From: Bradyrhizobium diazoefficiens
Lineage (GTDB): Bacteria; Pseudomonadota; Alphaproteobacteria; Rhizobiales; Xanthobacteraceae
Direction: 5' to 3'
DNA: 64,000 nt
Assembly (NCBI RefSeq): GCF_018131185.1
Contig: NZ_JAFCJE010000010.1
Location: 62,001 to 126,000, forward strand
Shown: positions 35,246-44,293 of the stretch, one piece after another
How the letters are laid out: each line of letters starts with the position of its first letter
Position numbering within the stretch: the first letter of the stretch is position 1
The notes under the pieces: generated by a model
Databases searched by the model: none
What the model saw: only the letters and a program-made list of their open reading frames with translations
Told to the model about the DNA's origin: nothing
Translations under genes and position numbers: made by a program

Positions 35246-35278
35246 GCTTGCGTCAAAACCGACGAAGCTGGAGCGACA

Positions 35279-36925
35279 ATGCCGCGAGCGTATATCGGCG
35301 TCGACGTGGGGACCACGAGCACGCGGGCAGGGGTGTTTGACGAGGCCGGGACGCTGCTTGCGACCGCGCGGCATCCGATCCGGATCTGGCACGAGCCCGG
35401 CGACATCGTCGAGCAGTCGTCCCAGGACATCTGGGAGGCCTGCGTAACTTCGGTGCGAGCGGCGATGGCGGAAGCCGCCATCGCATCTGATAGCGTCGGC
35501 GGCATCGGCTTTGATGCCACCTGCTCTCTGGTCGTCCTCGACAGGCAGGGCGCGCCGCTCACCGTCAGCGCATCCGGCGACAGGCAACGCAATGTCATCG
35601 TCTGGATGGATCATCGTGCCATCGCCGAGGCGCGGCTGATCAATGAGACCGAGGATGACGTGTTGCGCTATGTCGGCGGCTCGATCTCGCCCGAGATGCA
35701 GATGCCGAAACTGCTATGGCTGAAGCGGCACCTTCGCGGGAGCTTTGACGCCGCTGGCCATTTCTTCGATCTCTCCGATTATTTGAGCTGGCGCGCGACG
35801 GGTTCGCTGCAGCGCTCGACCTGCACCGTCACCTGCAAATGGAACTATCTCGCCCATGACGGCGGCGGCTGGAGCGCGCAATTTTTCAAGCGCATCGGCC
35901 TGTCGGACTTCGTCAACGAGAAATACGCCCGCATCGGCACCGAGATCGTCGCCCCCGGCACGCGGCTCGGCACCGGTCTCACCCGCGCGGCGGCGGCCGA
36001 GCTTGGCCTGCCGCCGGGCATACCGGTCGGTGCCTCGTTGATCGACGCCCATGCCGGCGGCATTGGCGCGATCGGCGGACGCGACGGTGTGGGCGGGGCG
36101 AGCGATGTCTGCGACCGGCTCGCCTACATCATGGGAACTTCGGCCTGCATCATGGCGACGACCCGCGAGCCGTGCTTCGTGCCCGGCGTGTGGGGGCCTT
36201 ATTACTCCGGCATGGTCCCGGACTTCTGGCTCAACGAGGGCGGCCAATCGGCGGCAGGTGCGGCGATCGACCATCTCCTCAAGTCGCATCCGGCTCATGC
36301 TGAGGCGAGCGCGGCGGCGCGCGGCGAGGGCCTCGACCTCATCGACTTCCTCGAGCGTCGCATCATCGCGCGTGCGGGCAGCGTCAGCCGCGCCGCTCTG
36401 CTCGCCCGCGACGTTCATGTGCTTCCTGAATTCATCGGCAACCGCTCGCCCTACGCCGACCCTGATACGCGCGCGGTGATCACGGGGCTCGATCTCGACA
36501 CCGACATCGCCTCGATGGAGCGGCTGTTCGTCGCCGGCCTGTGCGGGCTCGCCTATGGGCTCGCCGAGGTGATCGAAGCCTTTGCCGCGCATGGCGTGCG
36601 CTCCAGCATCATGATCATGGGTGGCGGTGCCAGTCGAAGCCCGCTGGTGCGGCAGATCATGGCGGACACGACGGGTCTCACCGTCGCGCTGCCGCAGACC
36701 AGGGAGCCGGTGCTGCTGGGGGCGGCGATGCTGGGGGCGGTGGCCGGCGGCGCGTATGCTTCGATCGGCGAGACCATGGCCAAGATGTCGGCGCTGGGAG
36801 GGAAGAGCGAACCGACCGCGCTTGACATGGCGGCGTTTCACATGCGCAAGCGCGCGGTCTACAAGCTGCTGCGCGAAGTCGATCGCGGCAGCCGCGCGGC
36901 GATGCGCGACATCGCGAGAGGTTGA
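35279..36925 (+). CDS. FGGY-family pentulose kinase, D-ribulokinase type
   Basis: A 548-residue sugar kinase with the N-terminal phosphate-binding GVDVGTTSTRAGVFD and a C-terminal MGGGASRSPLVRQIMAD ATP-site region. TCSLV at residues 81-85 is the motif reported for D-ribulokinases of the FGGY family, and TCTVTCKWNY fits the same subgroup. It would phosphorylate D-ribulose, the product of ribitol (or D-arabitol) oxidation. The neighbouring dehydrogenase and a second ketose kinase suggest that the operon handles more than one polyol. A gene symbol is withheld because close paralogues act on other pentuloses. Confidence 0.83.
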   Translation: MPRAYIGVDVGTTSTRAGVFDEAGTLLATARHPIRIWHEPGDIVEQSSQDIWEACVTSVRAAMAEAAIASDSVGGIGFDATCSLVVLDRQGAPLTVSASGDRQRNVIVWMDHRAIAEARLINETEDDVLRYVGGSISPEMQMPKLLWLKRHLRGSFDAAGHFFDLSDYLSWRATGSLQRSTCTVTCKWNYLAHDGGGWSAQFFKRIGLSDFVNEKYARIGTEIVAPGTRLGTGLTRAAAAELGLPPGIPVGASLIDAHAGGIGAIGGRDGVGGASDVCDRLAYIMGTSACIMATTREPCFVPGVWGPYYSGMVPDFWLNEGGQSAAGAAIDHLLKSHPAHAEASAAARGEGLDLIDFLERRIIARAGSVSRAALLARDVHVLPEFIGNRSPYADPDTRAVITGLDLDTDIASMERLFVAGLCGLAYGLAEVIEAFAAHGVRSSIMIMGGGASRSPLVRQIMADTTGLTVALPQTREPVLLGAAMLGAVAGGAYASIGETMAKMSALGGKSEPTALDMAAFHMRKRAVYKLLREVDRGSRAAMRDIARG

Positions 36926-36930
36926 AAGAC

Positions 36931-37866
36931 ATGCTGATTGCCTGCGGCGATGCGCTGATCGATTTCGTCCCGACGCGAAACGCCGAGGGGCGCGAGGCGG
37001 TGATGCCCGCAGTCGGTGGCTCATGCCTGAACGTCGCGATCGGCATGGCGCGGCTCGGCGCGCCGACCGGCTTTGTCGGCGGCATCTCGACCGACCTGTT
37101 CGGAGGAATGATCGCCGATCACGCCGCCGCCTCTAACGTCGACCTCAGCCTCGCCACCCGCAGCGACCTTCAGACCACACTCGCCTTCGTCCGCATCGTC
37201 GCGGGCGAGTCGCACTATGCCTTCTACGACGCCGGGACCGCGACGCGAAACTGGGCCTACCGGCGCGGATCTATTCCCTTCGATACGGTCGAGGCCGTTC
37301 ATGTCGGCTCGACCACGCTCGTCAACGAGCAGGGAGCCGCCGAGACCAAAGCCCTGATCGCGGATGCGCGCGCATCCTCGACGATCTCCTTCGATCCGAA
37401 CTGCCGGCCCAATCTGGTCAAGGACAAGCCGGCCTACCTGGCGCGGATGGCCGAGTTCGCGGACAGCGCCGATCTCGTCAAGATGTCGGACGTGGACTTC
37501 GCCTACCTCTTCGGCGAGGAGCGTTACGAGCAGCGAGCGAGTGCGCTACTGCGGCAAGGCGCGAGCCTCGTTGTCATCACCCGCGGCGACAACGGCGCGA
37601 TCGCATGGCACGTCGGGGCAGGGGCGATCGAGGTCACCTCGCCGCAGGTCGAGGTCGCCGACACCATCGGCGCCGGCGACAGCTTTCAGGCGGCGCTGCT
37701 GTTCGCTCTGCACAAGCTGGAACGCATCGCCCGGCCGCGATTGAAGAACATCGGAGCGGACGAGCTCCGCCGCGCACTGTCCTTTGCCGCCAATTGCGCC
37801 GGCCTGACCTGCACCCGCCCGGGCGCCGACCCGCCCTGGAGCCGTGAGATCACCTCGCCCTTGTAG
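36931..37866 (+). CDS. PfkB-family carbohydrate kinase (fructokinase/MtlZ-like)
   Basis: A 311-residue ribokinase-fold kinase. It starts with LIACGDALIDFVP, has the substrate-binding GGSCLNVAIGMARLG, and ends with the catalytic DTIGAGDSFQAALL (Asp of GAGD as base). The ATG at 36931 follows GAGAGG by ten bases; a TTG at 36922 overlapping the preceding stop codon is an alternative. Fructokinases of this type (MtlZ) occur in Rhodobacter mannitol/sorbitol operons, where they phosphorylate the fructose formed by polyol oxidation. Confidence 0.85.
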   Translation: MLIACGDALIDFVPTRNAEGREAVMPAVGGSCLNVAIGMARLGAPTGFVGGISTDLFGGMIADHAAASNVDLSLATRSDLQTTLAFVRIVAGESHYAFYDAGTATRNWAYRRGSIPFDTVEAVHVGSTTLVNEQGAAETKALIADARASSTISFDPNCRPNLVKDKPAYLARMAEFADSADLVKMSDVDFAYLFGEERYEQRASALLRQGASLVVITRGDNGAIAWHVGAGAIEVTSPQVEVADTIGAGDSFQAALLFALHKLERIARPRLKNIGADELRRALSFAANCAGLTCTRPGADPPWSREITSPL

Positions 37867-37870
37867 CCCG

Positions 37871-38764
37871 TCACAGCGGCGCGACGACTTTCTCGGCGCA
37901 TTTGAGGAAAGTTCGGATCAGCGGGCTCTGAGAATCCCGCCGCCAGCAGACCGCGATATCGATGGAATCGGTGGCGTCGCGCAGCGGCCTGAACACGATG
38001 CCGCGTGGAGCCCCGAGCTGCGCGCAGGCCGGCAGGATGGCGAGACCTTCACCGGCCAGGACGAGGCTCATCGCCGAATGCACCGTCTCCACCCGGCTCG
38101 CGATCGGCATCACGATTTGATGTCGCCGCAGCAAGGCCGCGACCGCGGAGGAGGCGGGGTCGTGGTCCGGCCATGGCAGCGCGATCAGGGGACGGCCCTG
38201 CAACTTCGCCATCGGCACCGCGCCGAGGCGGGCGAGCGGCGAGCGGATCGGCATCGCCAGCATGAACGGTTGGGCGCCGACCCGCGCCACCTGGATTTCA
38301 GGGTGATGAATCGCCGGCATGCACAGCGCGATCGTGACGCTGCGGTCGAGCAGCCGCGCCTCGCGCGTCGAGGCACTGAGCTCGGCGAAGTCGAGGTCGA
38401 CGCCGGGAATCGAGCGGCGCAGCTCGGGGATCAGGCGCGGCAGCACCGCATTGGCCAGCACGAACATGTAGCCGACCGACAGCCGGCCGCGTCGCCCGGA
38501 TGCAACCGCGCGCGCGGCTTCGGCGCCGTCGGCCGCGAGCGCCAGCGCCTCGCTGGCGCGCGCCAGCAGGGCCTGGCCGGCCTCGGTCAGGTCCATGCCG
38601 CGCGTGCCGCGGCGGAACAGGGGCGCGCCGATCTCGGCTTCCAGCTTGCGGATCTGGACGGAAAGGGGCGGCTGCGCCATCCGCAGCACCTCGGCGGCCT
38701 TGCCGACGCTGCGCGCCTCGGCGACGGCGACGAAATAGCGGAGCCGGCGAAGATCCATTGGCAT
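37871..38764 (-). CDS. LysR family transcriptional regulator
   Basis: A 297-residue LysR protein with an N-terminal winged helix (MDLRRLRYFVAVAEARSVGK and AAEVLRMAQPPLSVQIRKLE regions) and a substrate-binding domain. The start is placed at ATG 38764 or 38758, since the family begins at MDLRRL; the longer frame to 38911 lacks support. It is divergent from the amidase and may control it. It ends four bases before the convergent PfkB gene ends. A T-N11-A box overlaps its start. Confidence 0.88.
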   Translation of the reverse strand: MPMDLRRLRYFVAVAEARSVGKAAEVLRMAQPPLSVQIRKLEAEIGAPLFRRGTRGMDLTEAGQALLARASEALALAADGAEAARAVASGRRGRLSVGYMFVLANAVLPRLIPELRRSIPGVDLDFAELSASTREARLLDRSVTIALCMPAIHHPEIQVARVGAQPFMLAMPIRSPLARLGAVPMAKLQGRPLIALPWPDHDPASSAVAALLRRHQIVMPIASRVETVHSAMSLVLAGEGLAILPACAQLGAPRGIVFRPLRDATDSIDIAVCWRRDSQSPLIRTFLKCAEKVVAPL

Positions 38765-38778
38765 ACCGAAAACGTATG
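38762..38778. promoter_or_regulatory. LysR-type box (CATAC-N7-GTATG) at the regulator start
   Basis: CATAC and GTATG flank seven bases and fit the ATAC-N7-GTAT/T-N11-A form of LysR sites. The palindrome overlaps the first possible start codon at 38764, which would give autorepression and favours the second start at 38758. The amidase start is about 105 bases to the right. Confidence 0.45.
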
Positions 38779-38880
38779 GGTTGGCGATCAAAATGGTATT
38801 GGACGGCAAGTTAACAAAACTGTCATTCTCGCTGTCAATGGCTGGGCCAACGGCGGCCCGCTCCGGAGCGTGAAGTGACG

Positions 38881-40302
38881 ATGAACGGCGATCCCTGCCT
38901 GCTGTCCGCAACTGAACTGCGTGGGCTTATCGCCACAAGGAAGATTTCCCCCGTCGAGATCACCCGTGCCGTGCTCGCGCGCGCCGAGGCCCTCCAGCCC
39001 GAACTGAACTGCTTCATCACGCTGTGCGGCGACGAGGCGATGGTGCAGGCGCGCGCGGCGGAGCGCAAGGTGATGGCCGGCGAGCCGCTCGGCCTGCTCC
39101 ACGGCATCCCCGTCACCGTCAAGGACATCGTCAACACCAAGGGCGTCAAGACCACCTTCGGCGCCGTTCCCTACAAGGACAACGTGCCGAATGAGGATGC
39201 CGTTGCGGTGGCGCGGCTGCGCAGCGAAGGCGCGATCCTGATCGGCAAGACCACGACGCCGGAATTCGGCAGCAAATGCCTGACGGACTCGCCCTTGTTC
39301 GGCCGTACCCGCAATGCGTGGAGCGCAGAGCGCTCCTCGGGTGGCTCCAGCGGCGGCGCGGCTGTTGCAGTTGCCAGCGGCATCGCACCGCTCGCGATCG
39401 CCACCGACGGCGGCGGTTCGACGCGGATTCCCTCCGCCTGCAACGGCGTGGTGGGCTTGAAGCAGAGCAACGGCGTGATCCCGCACAGCCAGGCGCTGGA
39501 CGTGTTCGGCAACCAGACCTATGTCACGCCGACCACCCGCACCGTTGCCGACACTGCGCTGATGATGCAGGCGATCTCAGGCGAGGATCCCAGCGATCCC
39601 TGGTCGATCGGCGTTCCTGTGCCGGATTTCGTCGGCACGGTTGCCGCGCGCGGCAATCTGCGCGGACAGCGGATCCTGTACTGCCTGACGCCGCCGGGCC
39701 GTCCGGTGTCCGCAGAGGTCGCCATCAGTTTCAAGGCGAGCCTCGACCGGTTGGCAGGGTTAGGGGCCGAGCTCGAGGAATTTTCCGGCGAAGGTTTCGA
39801 TATCGAGCCGATCTGGCGCGCCATCAACCACACCGTCTGGCGCACGCGCTTTGCCAAACTCGCGACCGAGCACAAGGACGAACTGAGCGAGGCTTTCCTC
39901 AAGCAGCTCGCGCTCGCCGCCGAGGTCAGCGGCGCCGACTACCAGGAGGCGATGTTCGCGCGCACCGCGCTGTTCCGCCGGGTGCAATCGCTGCTTGCGC
40001 GCGGGCACGTCCTGGCGATGCCGACACTCACGCGGACCGCGCTGCCGATCGAGCAGGATCTATTCGGCAGCATCGAGATCGACGGCAAGCATTTCGACAG
40101 CGTCCGCCCGAACTGGTTCCCCTGGACCATGCCGTTCAACATGACCGGCCATCCCGCGGTGAGCCTACCCGCGGGCTTCGGCCGCGACGGCCTGCCGATC
40201 GGGCTTCAGCTCGTCGGCCGCTTCCGCGCCGACGCCGAATTGCTGCGCGTCAGCGCACTGTTCGAGGCTTCGACCGACCTTCTGTCCCGCTGGCCGGCTT
40301 GA
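38881..40302 (+). CDS. Amidase signature family protein (first amidase)
   Basis: A 473-residue amidase with the Ser-cis-Ser-Lys triad: K81 in IPVTVKD, S156 in the glycine-rich SSGGSSGG, and nucleophile S180 in ATDGGGSTRIP. It hydrolyses an amide to an acid and ammonia in the cytoplasm; there is no signal peptide. The start is either this ATG or a GTG two codons upstream at 38875, which has GGAG six bases before it. It lies directly before a dipeptide-type importer, whose cargo may be its substrate. Confidence 0.89.
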   Translation: MNGDPCLLSATELRGLIATRKISPVEITRAVLARAEALQPELNCFITLCGDEAMVQARAAERKVMAGEPLGLLHGIPVTVKDIVNTKGVKTTFGAVPYKDNVPNEDAVAVARLRSEGAILIGKTTTPEFGSKCLTDSPLFGRTRNAWSAERSSGGSSGGAAVAVASGIAPLAIATDGGGSTRIPSACNGVVGLKQSNGVIPHSQALDVFGNQTYVTPTTRTVADTALMMQAISGEDPSDPWSIGVPVPDFVGTVAARGNLRGQRILYCLTPPGRPVSAEVAISFKASLDRLAGLGAELEEFSGEGFDIEPIWRAINHTVWRTRFAKLATEHKDELSEAFLKQLALAAEVSGADYQEAMFARTALFRRVQSLLARGHVLAMPTLTRTALPIEQDLFGSIEIDGKHFDSVRPNWFPWTMPFNMTGHPAVSLPAGFGRDGLPIGLQLVGRFRADAELLRVSALFEASTDLLSRWPA

Positions 40303-40386
40303 GGAGATGGGCATGCAGCAAAGAGCTTGCCTCGGGGGGCCGGACATGTTGATCGTGCTGCAGCTGAGCCCTGAAGCCGAGCGCGC

Positions 40387-41337
40387 ATGAGCGTCTTTGT
40401 CCTCCGACGTCTGTTGACCTTGCTGGCGACGCTGATCGGTGCCTCGCTGATCATCTTCCTTGTGCTCGACGCGCTTCCCGGCAACGCCGCGCAGATGCTG
40501 ATGGGCGCCGACGCCTCGCCGGACGCGGTCCGCGCGCTCACCGTCAAGCTCGGGCTCGACCAGCCGCTGGCGGTTCGTTATCTGCACTGGATCAAAGGAC
40601 TTCTCTCCGGCGATCTCGGCAATTCCTATGTCTACGGCACGCCGGTCGCCAGCCTGATCGCGGAGCGGCTGGTGCTGACGTTTCCGCTCGCCATCATGGC
40701 CATGACGATCACGGTGACGCTGGCGCTCTCTGCCGGCATCTACACCGCCGCCAACCACAACAAGCTTGGCGACGTCGGTGTGATGTCGCTGACCCAGGTC
40801 GGCATCGCACTGCCGAACTTCTGGTTCGCGATCCTGCTGGTGCTCCTGTTCTCCGTGCGGCTGCAATGGCTCTCGGCGGGCGGCTTTGCCGGCTGGGAGG
40901 ACGGCATCTGGCTCGGCGTGAAGTCGCTGCTGCTGCCGGCGATCTCGCTCGCGGTGGTGCAGGCCGCGATCCTCGCGCGCGTCACGCGCTCGGCCGTCCT
41001 GGAAGTGCTGCGCGAGGACTTCGTCCGCACCGCGCGTGCGAAGGGGCTCGGCAAGCGCGAAGTGCTGTGGGGCCACGTGCTGCGTAACGCCATGATCCCC
41101 GTCATGACGGTGATGGGGCTGCAGTTCGCCAATCTGCTGGCCGGCACCATCGTGATCGAGAACGTGTTCTACCTTCCGGGTCTTGGCCGCCTGATCTTCC
41201 AGTCAATCGCCAACCGCGACCTCATTGTCGTGCGCAATTGCGTGATGCTGCTCGCGACCATGGTCGTCATCGTCAATTTCGTCGTCGACGTTCTCTATGC
41301 CTTCATCGATCCCCGCATCAAGGTTCACGACCTGTGA
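40387..41337 (+). CDS. Peptide/amide ABC transporter permease (DppB type)
   Basis: A 316-residue permease with the N-terminal span LLTLLATLIGASLIIFLVLD, the conserved region GLDQPLAVRYLHWIKGLLSGDLGNS found in DppB/OppB, and an EAA loop ARAKGLGKREVLWGHVLRNAMIPV. It forms the inner-membrane channel with the DppC-type partner encoded next. The next gene starts nine bases after the stop codon, or overlaps it if a GTG is used. Confidence 0.92.
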   Translation: MSVFVLRRLLTLLATLIGASLIIFLVLDALPGNAAQMLMGADASPDAVRALTVKLGLDQPLAVRYLHWIKGLLSGDLGNSYVYGTPVASLIAERLVLTFPLAIMAMTITVTLALSAGIYTAANHNKLGDVGVMSLTQVGIALPNFWFAILLVLLFSVRLQWLSAGGFAGWEDGIWLGVKSLLLPAISLAVVQAAILARVTRSAVLEVLREDFVRTARAKGLGKREVLWGHVLRNAMIPVMTVMGLQFANLLAGTIVIENVFYLPGLGRLIFQSIANRDLIVVRNCVMLLATMVVIVNFVVDVLYAFIDPRIKVHDL

Positions 41338-41345
41338 GCGCGCCC

Positions 41346-42221
41346 ATGACCATTGACGCGCCGATGGCAGGGCGCCGGGTGCCGGCCCGTACGTTCTGGA
41401 GCCGCGCGCTGCGCCACCGCAGCTTCGTGATCGGCGGTTCGCTGAGCCTGTTGGTGCTCGCATCCGCGCTGCTCTCGCTGCTGTGGACGCCGTGGTCGCC
41501 GTACGAGATCGACATCGCTTCAAAACTTCGGCCGCCTTCGGCAGCGCACTGGCTCGGCACCGATTCCTTCGGTCGCGATATCGTCTCGCTGCTGCTCGCC
41601 GGCGCCCGCTCCACCATCATGGTCGGTATCATCGCTGTCAGCATCGGTCTCACCTTTGGCGTCACGCTCGGCCTGATCGCGTCGGCCCGGCGCGGCTGGA
41701 CCGAAGAGATCATCATGCGCTTCTCCGACTTCACCTTCGCCTTTCCGGCCGTGCTGTCCGCGATCATGCTCGCGGCGGTGGCGGGACCGGGCATGGTGAC
41801 CTCGATCGTCGCGATCGGCATCTTCCAGATCCCCACGCTGACCCGGCTGACGCGCGGTTCGGCCAACGCGATCTGGGCGCGAGAATTCGTGCTGGCCGCA
41901 CGGGCGGCGGGCAAGGGCGCCTTCCGCATCACCATCGAGCACGTCTTGCCCAACATCCTGTCGATCCTGATCGTGCAGGTCACCATCCAGTTCGCGCTTG
42001 CGATCCTTGCCGAAGCGGCCTTGTCCTATCTCGGCCTCGGCACGCAGCCGCCGCAGCCGTCCTGGGGGCGGATGTTGAACGATGCACAGACGTTGCTGTT
42101 CCAGTCGCCGATGCTCGCGGTCTATCCGGGCGCTGCGATTGCCATCGCCGTGCTCGGTCTCAATCTCCTCGGCGATGGCTTGCGCGACCTGCTCGATCCA
42201 CGATTGGCACGGGAGCGATGA
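41346..42221 (+). CDS. Peptide/amide ABC transporter permease (DppC type)
   Basis: A 291-residue permease. After a hydrophobic first span comes PPSAAHWLGTDSFGRDIVSLLLAGARSTI-type sequence, split around HWLGTDSFGRDI, which is diagnostic for DppC. The EAA loop is AARAAGKGAFRITIEHVLPN. ATG 41346 is used; a GTG at 41334 overlapping the previous stop codon (GTGA) is equally possible and would add four residues. Its last bases overlap the ATPase start. Confidence 0.91.
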   Translation: MTIDAPMAGRRVPARTFWSRALRHRSFVIGGSLSLLVLASALLSLLWTPWSPYEIDIASKLRPPSAAHWLGTDSFGRDIVSLLLAGARSTIMVGIIAVSIGLTFGVTLGLIASARRGWTEEIIMRFSDFTFAFPAVLSAIMLAAVAGPGMVTSIVAIGIFQIPTLTRLTRGSANAIWAREFVLAARAAGKGAFRITIEHVLPNILSILIVQVTIQFALAILAEAALSYLGLGTQPPQPSWGRMLNDAQTLLFQSPMLAVYPGAAIAIAVLGLNLLGDGLRDLLDPRLARER

Positions 42222-43237
42222 CGATGGGCGAGCGCTCCAACATGCCGCTGATCGAGGTCACCAATCTCGGCGTTCGCCTCAATACCAGCCGTGGCCCGGC
42301 ACAAGCCGTGCGCGGCGTCAGCTTCGCCCTGAAGCGTGGCGAGACGCTCGGCCTCGTCGGTGAGTCCGGCTGCGGCAAGTCGGTTACCGCGATGTCCCTG
42401 ATGGGGCTGCTGCCTGATAGCGCCGTGGTCTCGGGCAGCATCAAGCTCGACGGCAACGAGATCGTGCGATTGCCGGACGCGGAATATTGCCGCCTGCGCG
42501 GCAACCGCATCAGCATGATCTTCCAGGAGCCGATGACCGCGCTCAACCCGATGCACACGATCGGGGATCAGGTTGCCGAGCCGCTGCGGCGTCACAAGAG
42601 ACATTCGGCGGCGCAGGCGCGCAACGAGGCGATCGCCTTGCTCGATCGCGTCGGGCTGCCCGACCCGGCGCGCCGCGTCGATGCCTATCCGCACCAGTTT
42701 TCCGGCGGCCAGCGCCAGCGCATCACCATCGCCATGGCGCTCGCCTGCGAGCCTGATTTGCTGATCGCGGACGAGCCGACCACCGCGCTCGACGTCACCA
42801 TCCAGGGCCAGATCCTCGATCTCATTGCCGACCTCGTCGAGGAGCGCGGCATGTCGATGATCCTGATCTCGCACGATCTCGGCGTCATCGCCGAGAACGT
42901 GCAGCGCATGATGGTGATGTATGGCGGCACCGTCGTCGAGAGCGGGCCGACCGACGAGGTGTTCCGGCGGATGGGACATCCCTACACGCAGGGCCTGTTC
43001 CGCGCCCGGCCGAAGCTCGGCGCGCGCAAGGGGACGCGGCTGAAGACGATCTCGGGCACGGTGCCGGAGCTCGCCGATCTACCCTCCGGCTGCACCTTCT
43101 CCGACCGATGCCCGCTCGTGATCGATCAGTGCCGCGCCGCGCTGCCACCCATGGCCGACGTTGGGCCCGGGCACTTCGTACGTTGCATCAGGACGGATGT
43201 CTCGATGGCAGAACGCGTCGGAGCGCTGACCGCATGA
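42218..43237 (+). CDS. Peptide/amide ABC transporter ATP-binding protein (DppD type)
   Basis: A 339-residue ATPase with Walker A GESGCGKSV, signature FSGGQRQRITIAMALA, Walker B LLIADEPTTALDVT and a C-terminal cysteine motif of the Fe-S type seen in DppD (SGCTFSDRCPLVIDQCRAA). The ATG overlaps the permease stop codon (ATGA), with GGGAG just upstream. It pairs with the DppF-type ATPase that follows, again with a four-base overlap. Confidence 0.93.
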   Translation: MTMGERSNMPLIEVTNLGVRLNTSRGPAQAVRGVSFALKRGETLGLVGESGCGKSVTAMSLMGLLPDSAVVSGSIKLDGNEIVRLPDAEYCRLRGNRISMIFQEPMTALNPMHTIGDQVAEPLRRHKRHSAAQARNEAIALLDRVGLPDPARRVDAYPHQFSGGQRQRITIAMALACEPDLLIADEPTTALDVTIQGQILDLIADLVEERGMSMILISHDLGVIAENVQRMMVMYGGTVVESGPTDEVFRRMGHPYTQGLFRARPKLGARKGTRLKTISGTVPELADLPSGCTFSDRCPLVIDQCRAALPPMADVGPGHFVRCIRTDVSMAERVGALTA

Positions 43238-44238
43238 GCACCACGCCGCTTCTCGACGTGAAGGATCTCGAACAGCGCTACGCTCTGCCGCGGGAAAGCC
43301 TGTTTCGCCCGCCCGGGCAGGTGCGTGCGCTCAATGGCGTGAGCGTGCAGGTTGCCGCGGGCAAGAGCCTCGGCGTCGTCGGCGAATCCGGTTCGGGCAA
43401 GTCGACGTTCGCACGGCTGGTGATGGCGCTGGAGCGGCCGACGTCGGGCAAGGTCGCGCTGCTCGGCCGCGATCTCAATCGCATCTCCGCCGACGAGCTG
43501 CGTCGTGCCCGCCGCGATTTCCAGATGGTGTTCCAGGACCCTTACGGCTCGCTCGATCCGCGCCAGACTATCGCCCGCATCGTCGCGGAGCCGCTGACGG
43601 TGCTTGAGGGAGCCGATCGGACGACGTTCCGTGAACGCGTCGCCGCGGCGCTGCGCCAGGTCGGTTTGCGCGATGCCGACATGGACAAATATCCGCACGA
43701 ATTCTCCGGCGGCCAGCGCCAGCGCATCGCGATCGCGCGCGCGCTGATCACCCAGCCCAAGCTGATCGTCGCCGACGAGCCGGTCTCCGCGCTCGACGTC
43801 TCCGTGCAGGCGCAGGTGCTGAACCTGATGCAGGACCTCCAGGAGCAATTCGGCCTGAGCTTTATCCTGATCAGCCACGACCTCGCCGTCGTCGACTATC
43901 TCTGTGACGAGGTCGCGGTGATGTATCTCGGCCGCATCGTCGAGCAGGGCCGGCCCGAAGATCTGTTCGAGCATTGCGCCCATCCCTACACGCGGGCGCT
44001 GCTGGACGCCGTGCCGCGGGCGCGCGCCGGCGGCGGCCGGCGGCGGCGCGGGGCCCAGGCCATCGCCTCGCAAGCGGCGGCGGCGACCGGCTGCGCCTAT
44101 GTCTCGCGCTGTCCGCTCGCCGACCAGCATTGCCGCGAGGTTCCGCCTGAGTTACGCAAGGTCGGCGAGGGACACCTTGCCGCCTGCCACAGGGCCGAGG
44201 CCGTGATGGCGTTGCCGCAGATGGCCATGGAAAGTTAG
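43234..44238 (+). CDS. Peptide/amide ABC transporter ATP-binding protein (DppF type)
   Basis: A 334-residue ATPase with Walker A GESGSGKST, VFQDPYGSLDPRQTI (a DppF hallmark), signature FSGGQRQRIAIARALI and VADEPVSALDVSVQAQV. The C-terminal cysteine motif reads GCAYVSRCPLADQHC. An Arg-rich stretch (GGGRRRRGAQA) precedes it. The start overlaps the DppD stop codon by four bases. The binding-protein gene follows 55 bases later. Confidence 0.93.
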   Translation: MSTTPLLDVKDLEQRYALPRESLFRPPGQVRALNGVSVQVAAGKSLGVVGESGSGKSTFARLVMALERPTSGKVALLGRDLNRISADELRRARRDFQMVFQDPYGSLDPRQTIARIVAEPLTVLEGADRTTFRERVAAALRQVGLRDADMDKYPHEFSGGQRQRIAIARALITQPKLIVADEPVSALDVSVQAQVLNLMQDLQEQFGLSFILISHDLAVVDYLCDEVAVMYLGRIVEQGRPEDLFEHCAHPYTRALLDAVPRARAGGGRRRRGAQAIASQAAAATGCAYVSRCPLADQHCREVPPELRKVGEGHLAACHRAEAVMALPQMAMES

Positions 44239-44293
44239 TGTCCGGATCAGGATTGACGTAGGCTTAGAACGGAACAGGGCCGGGGAGTTAGGC

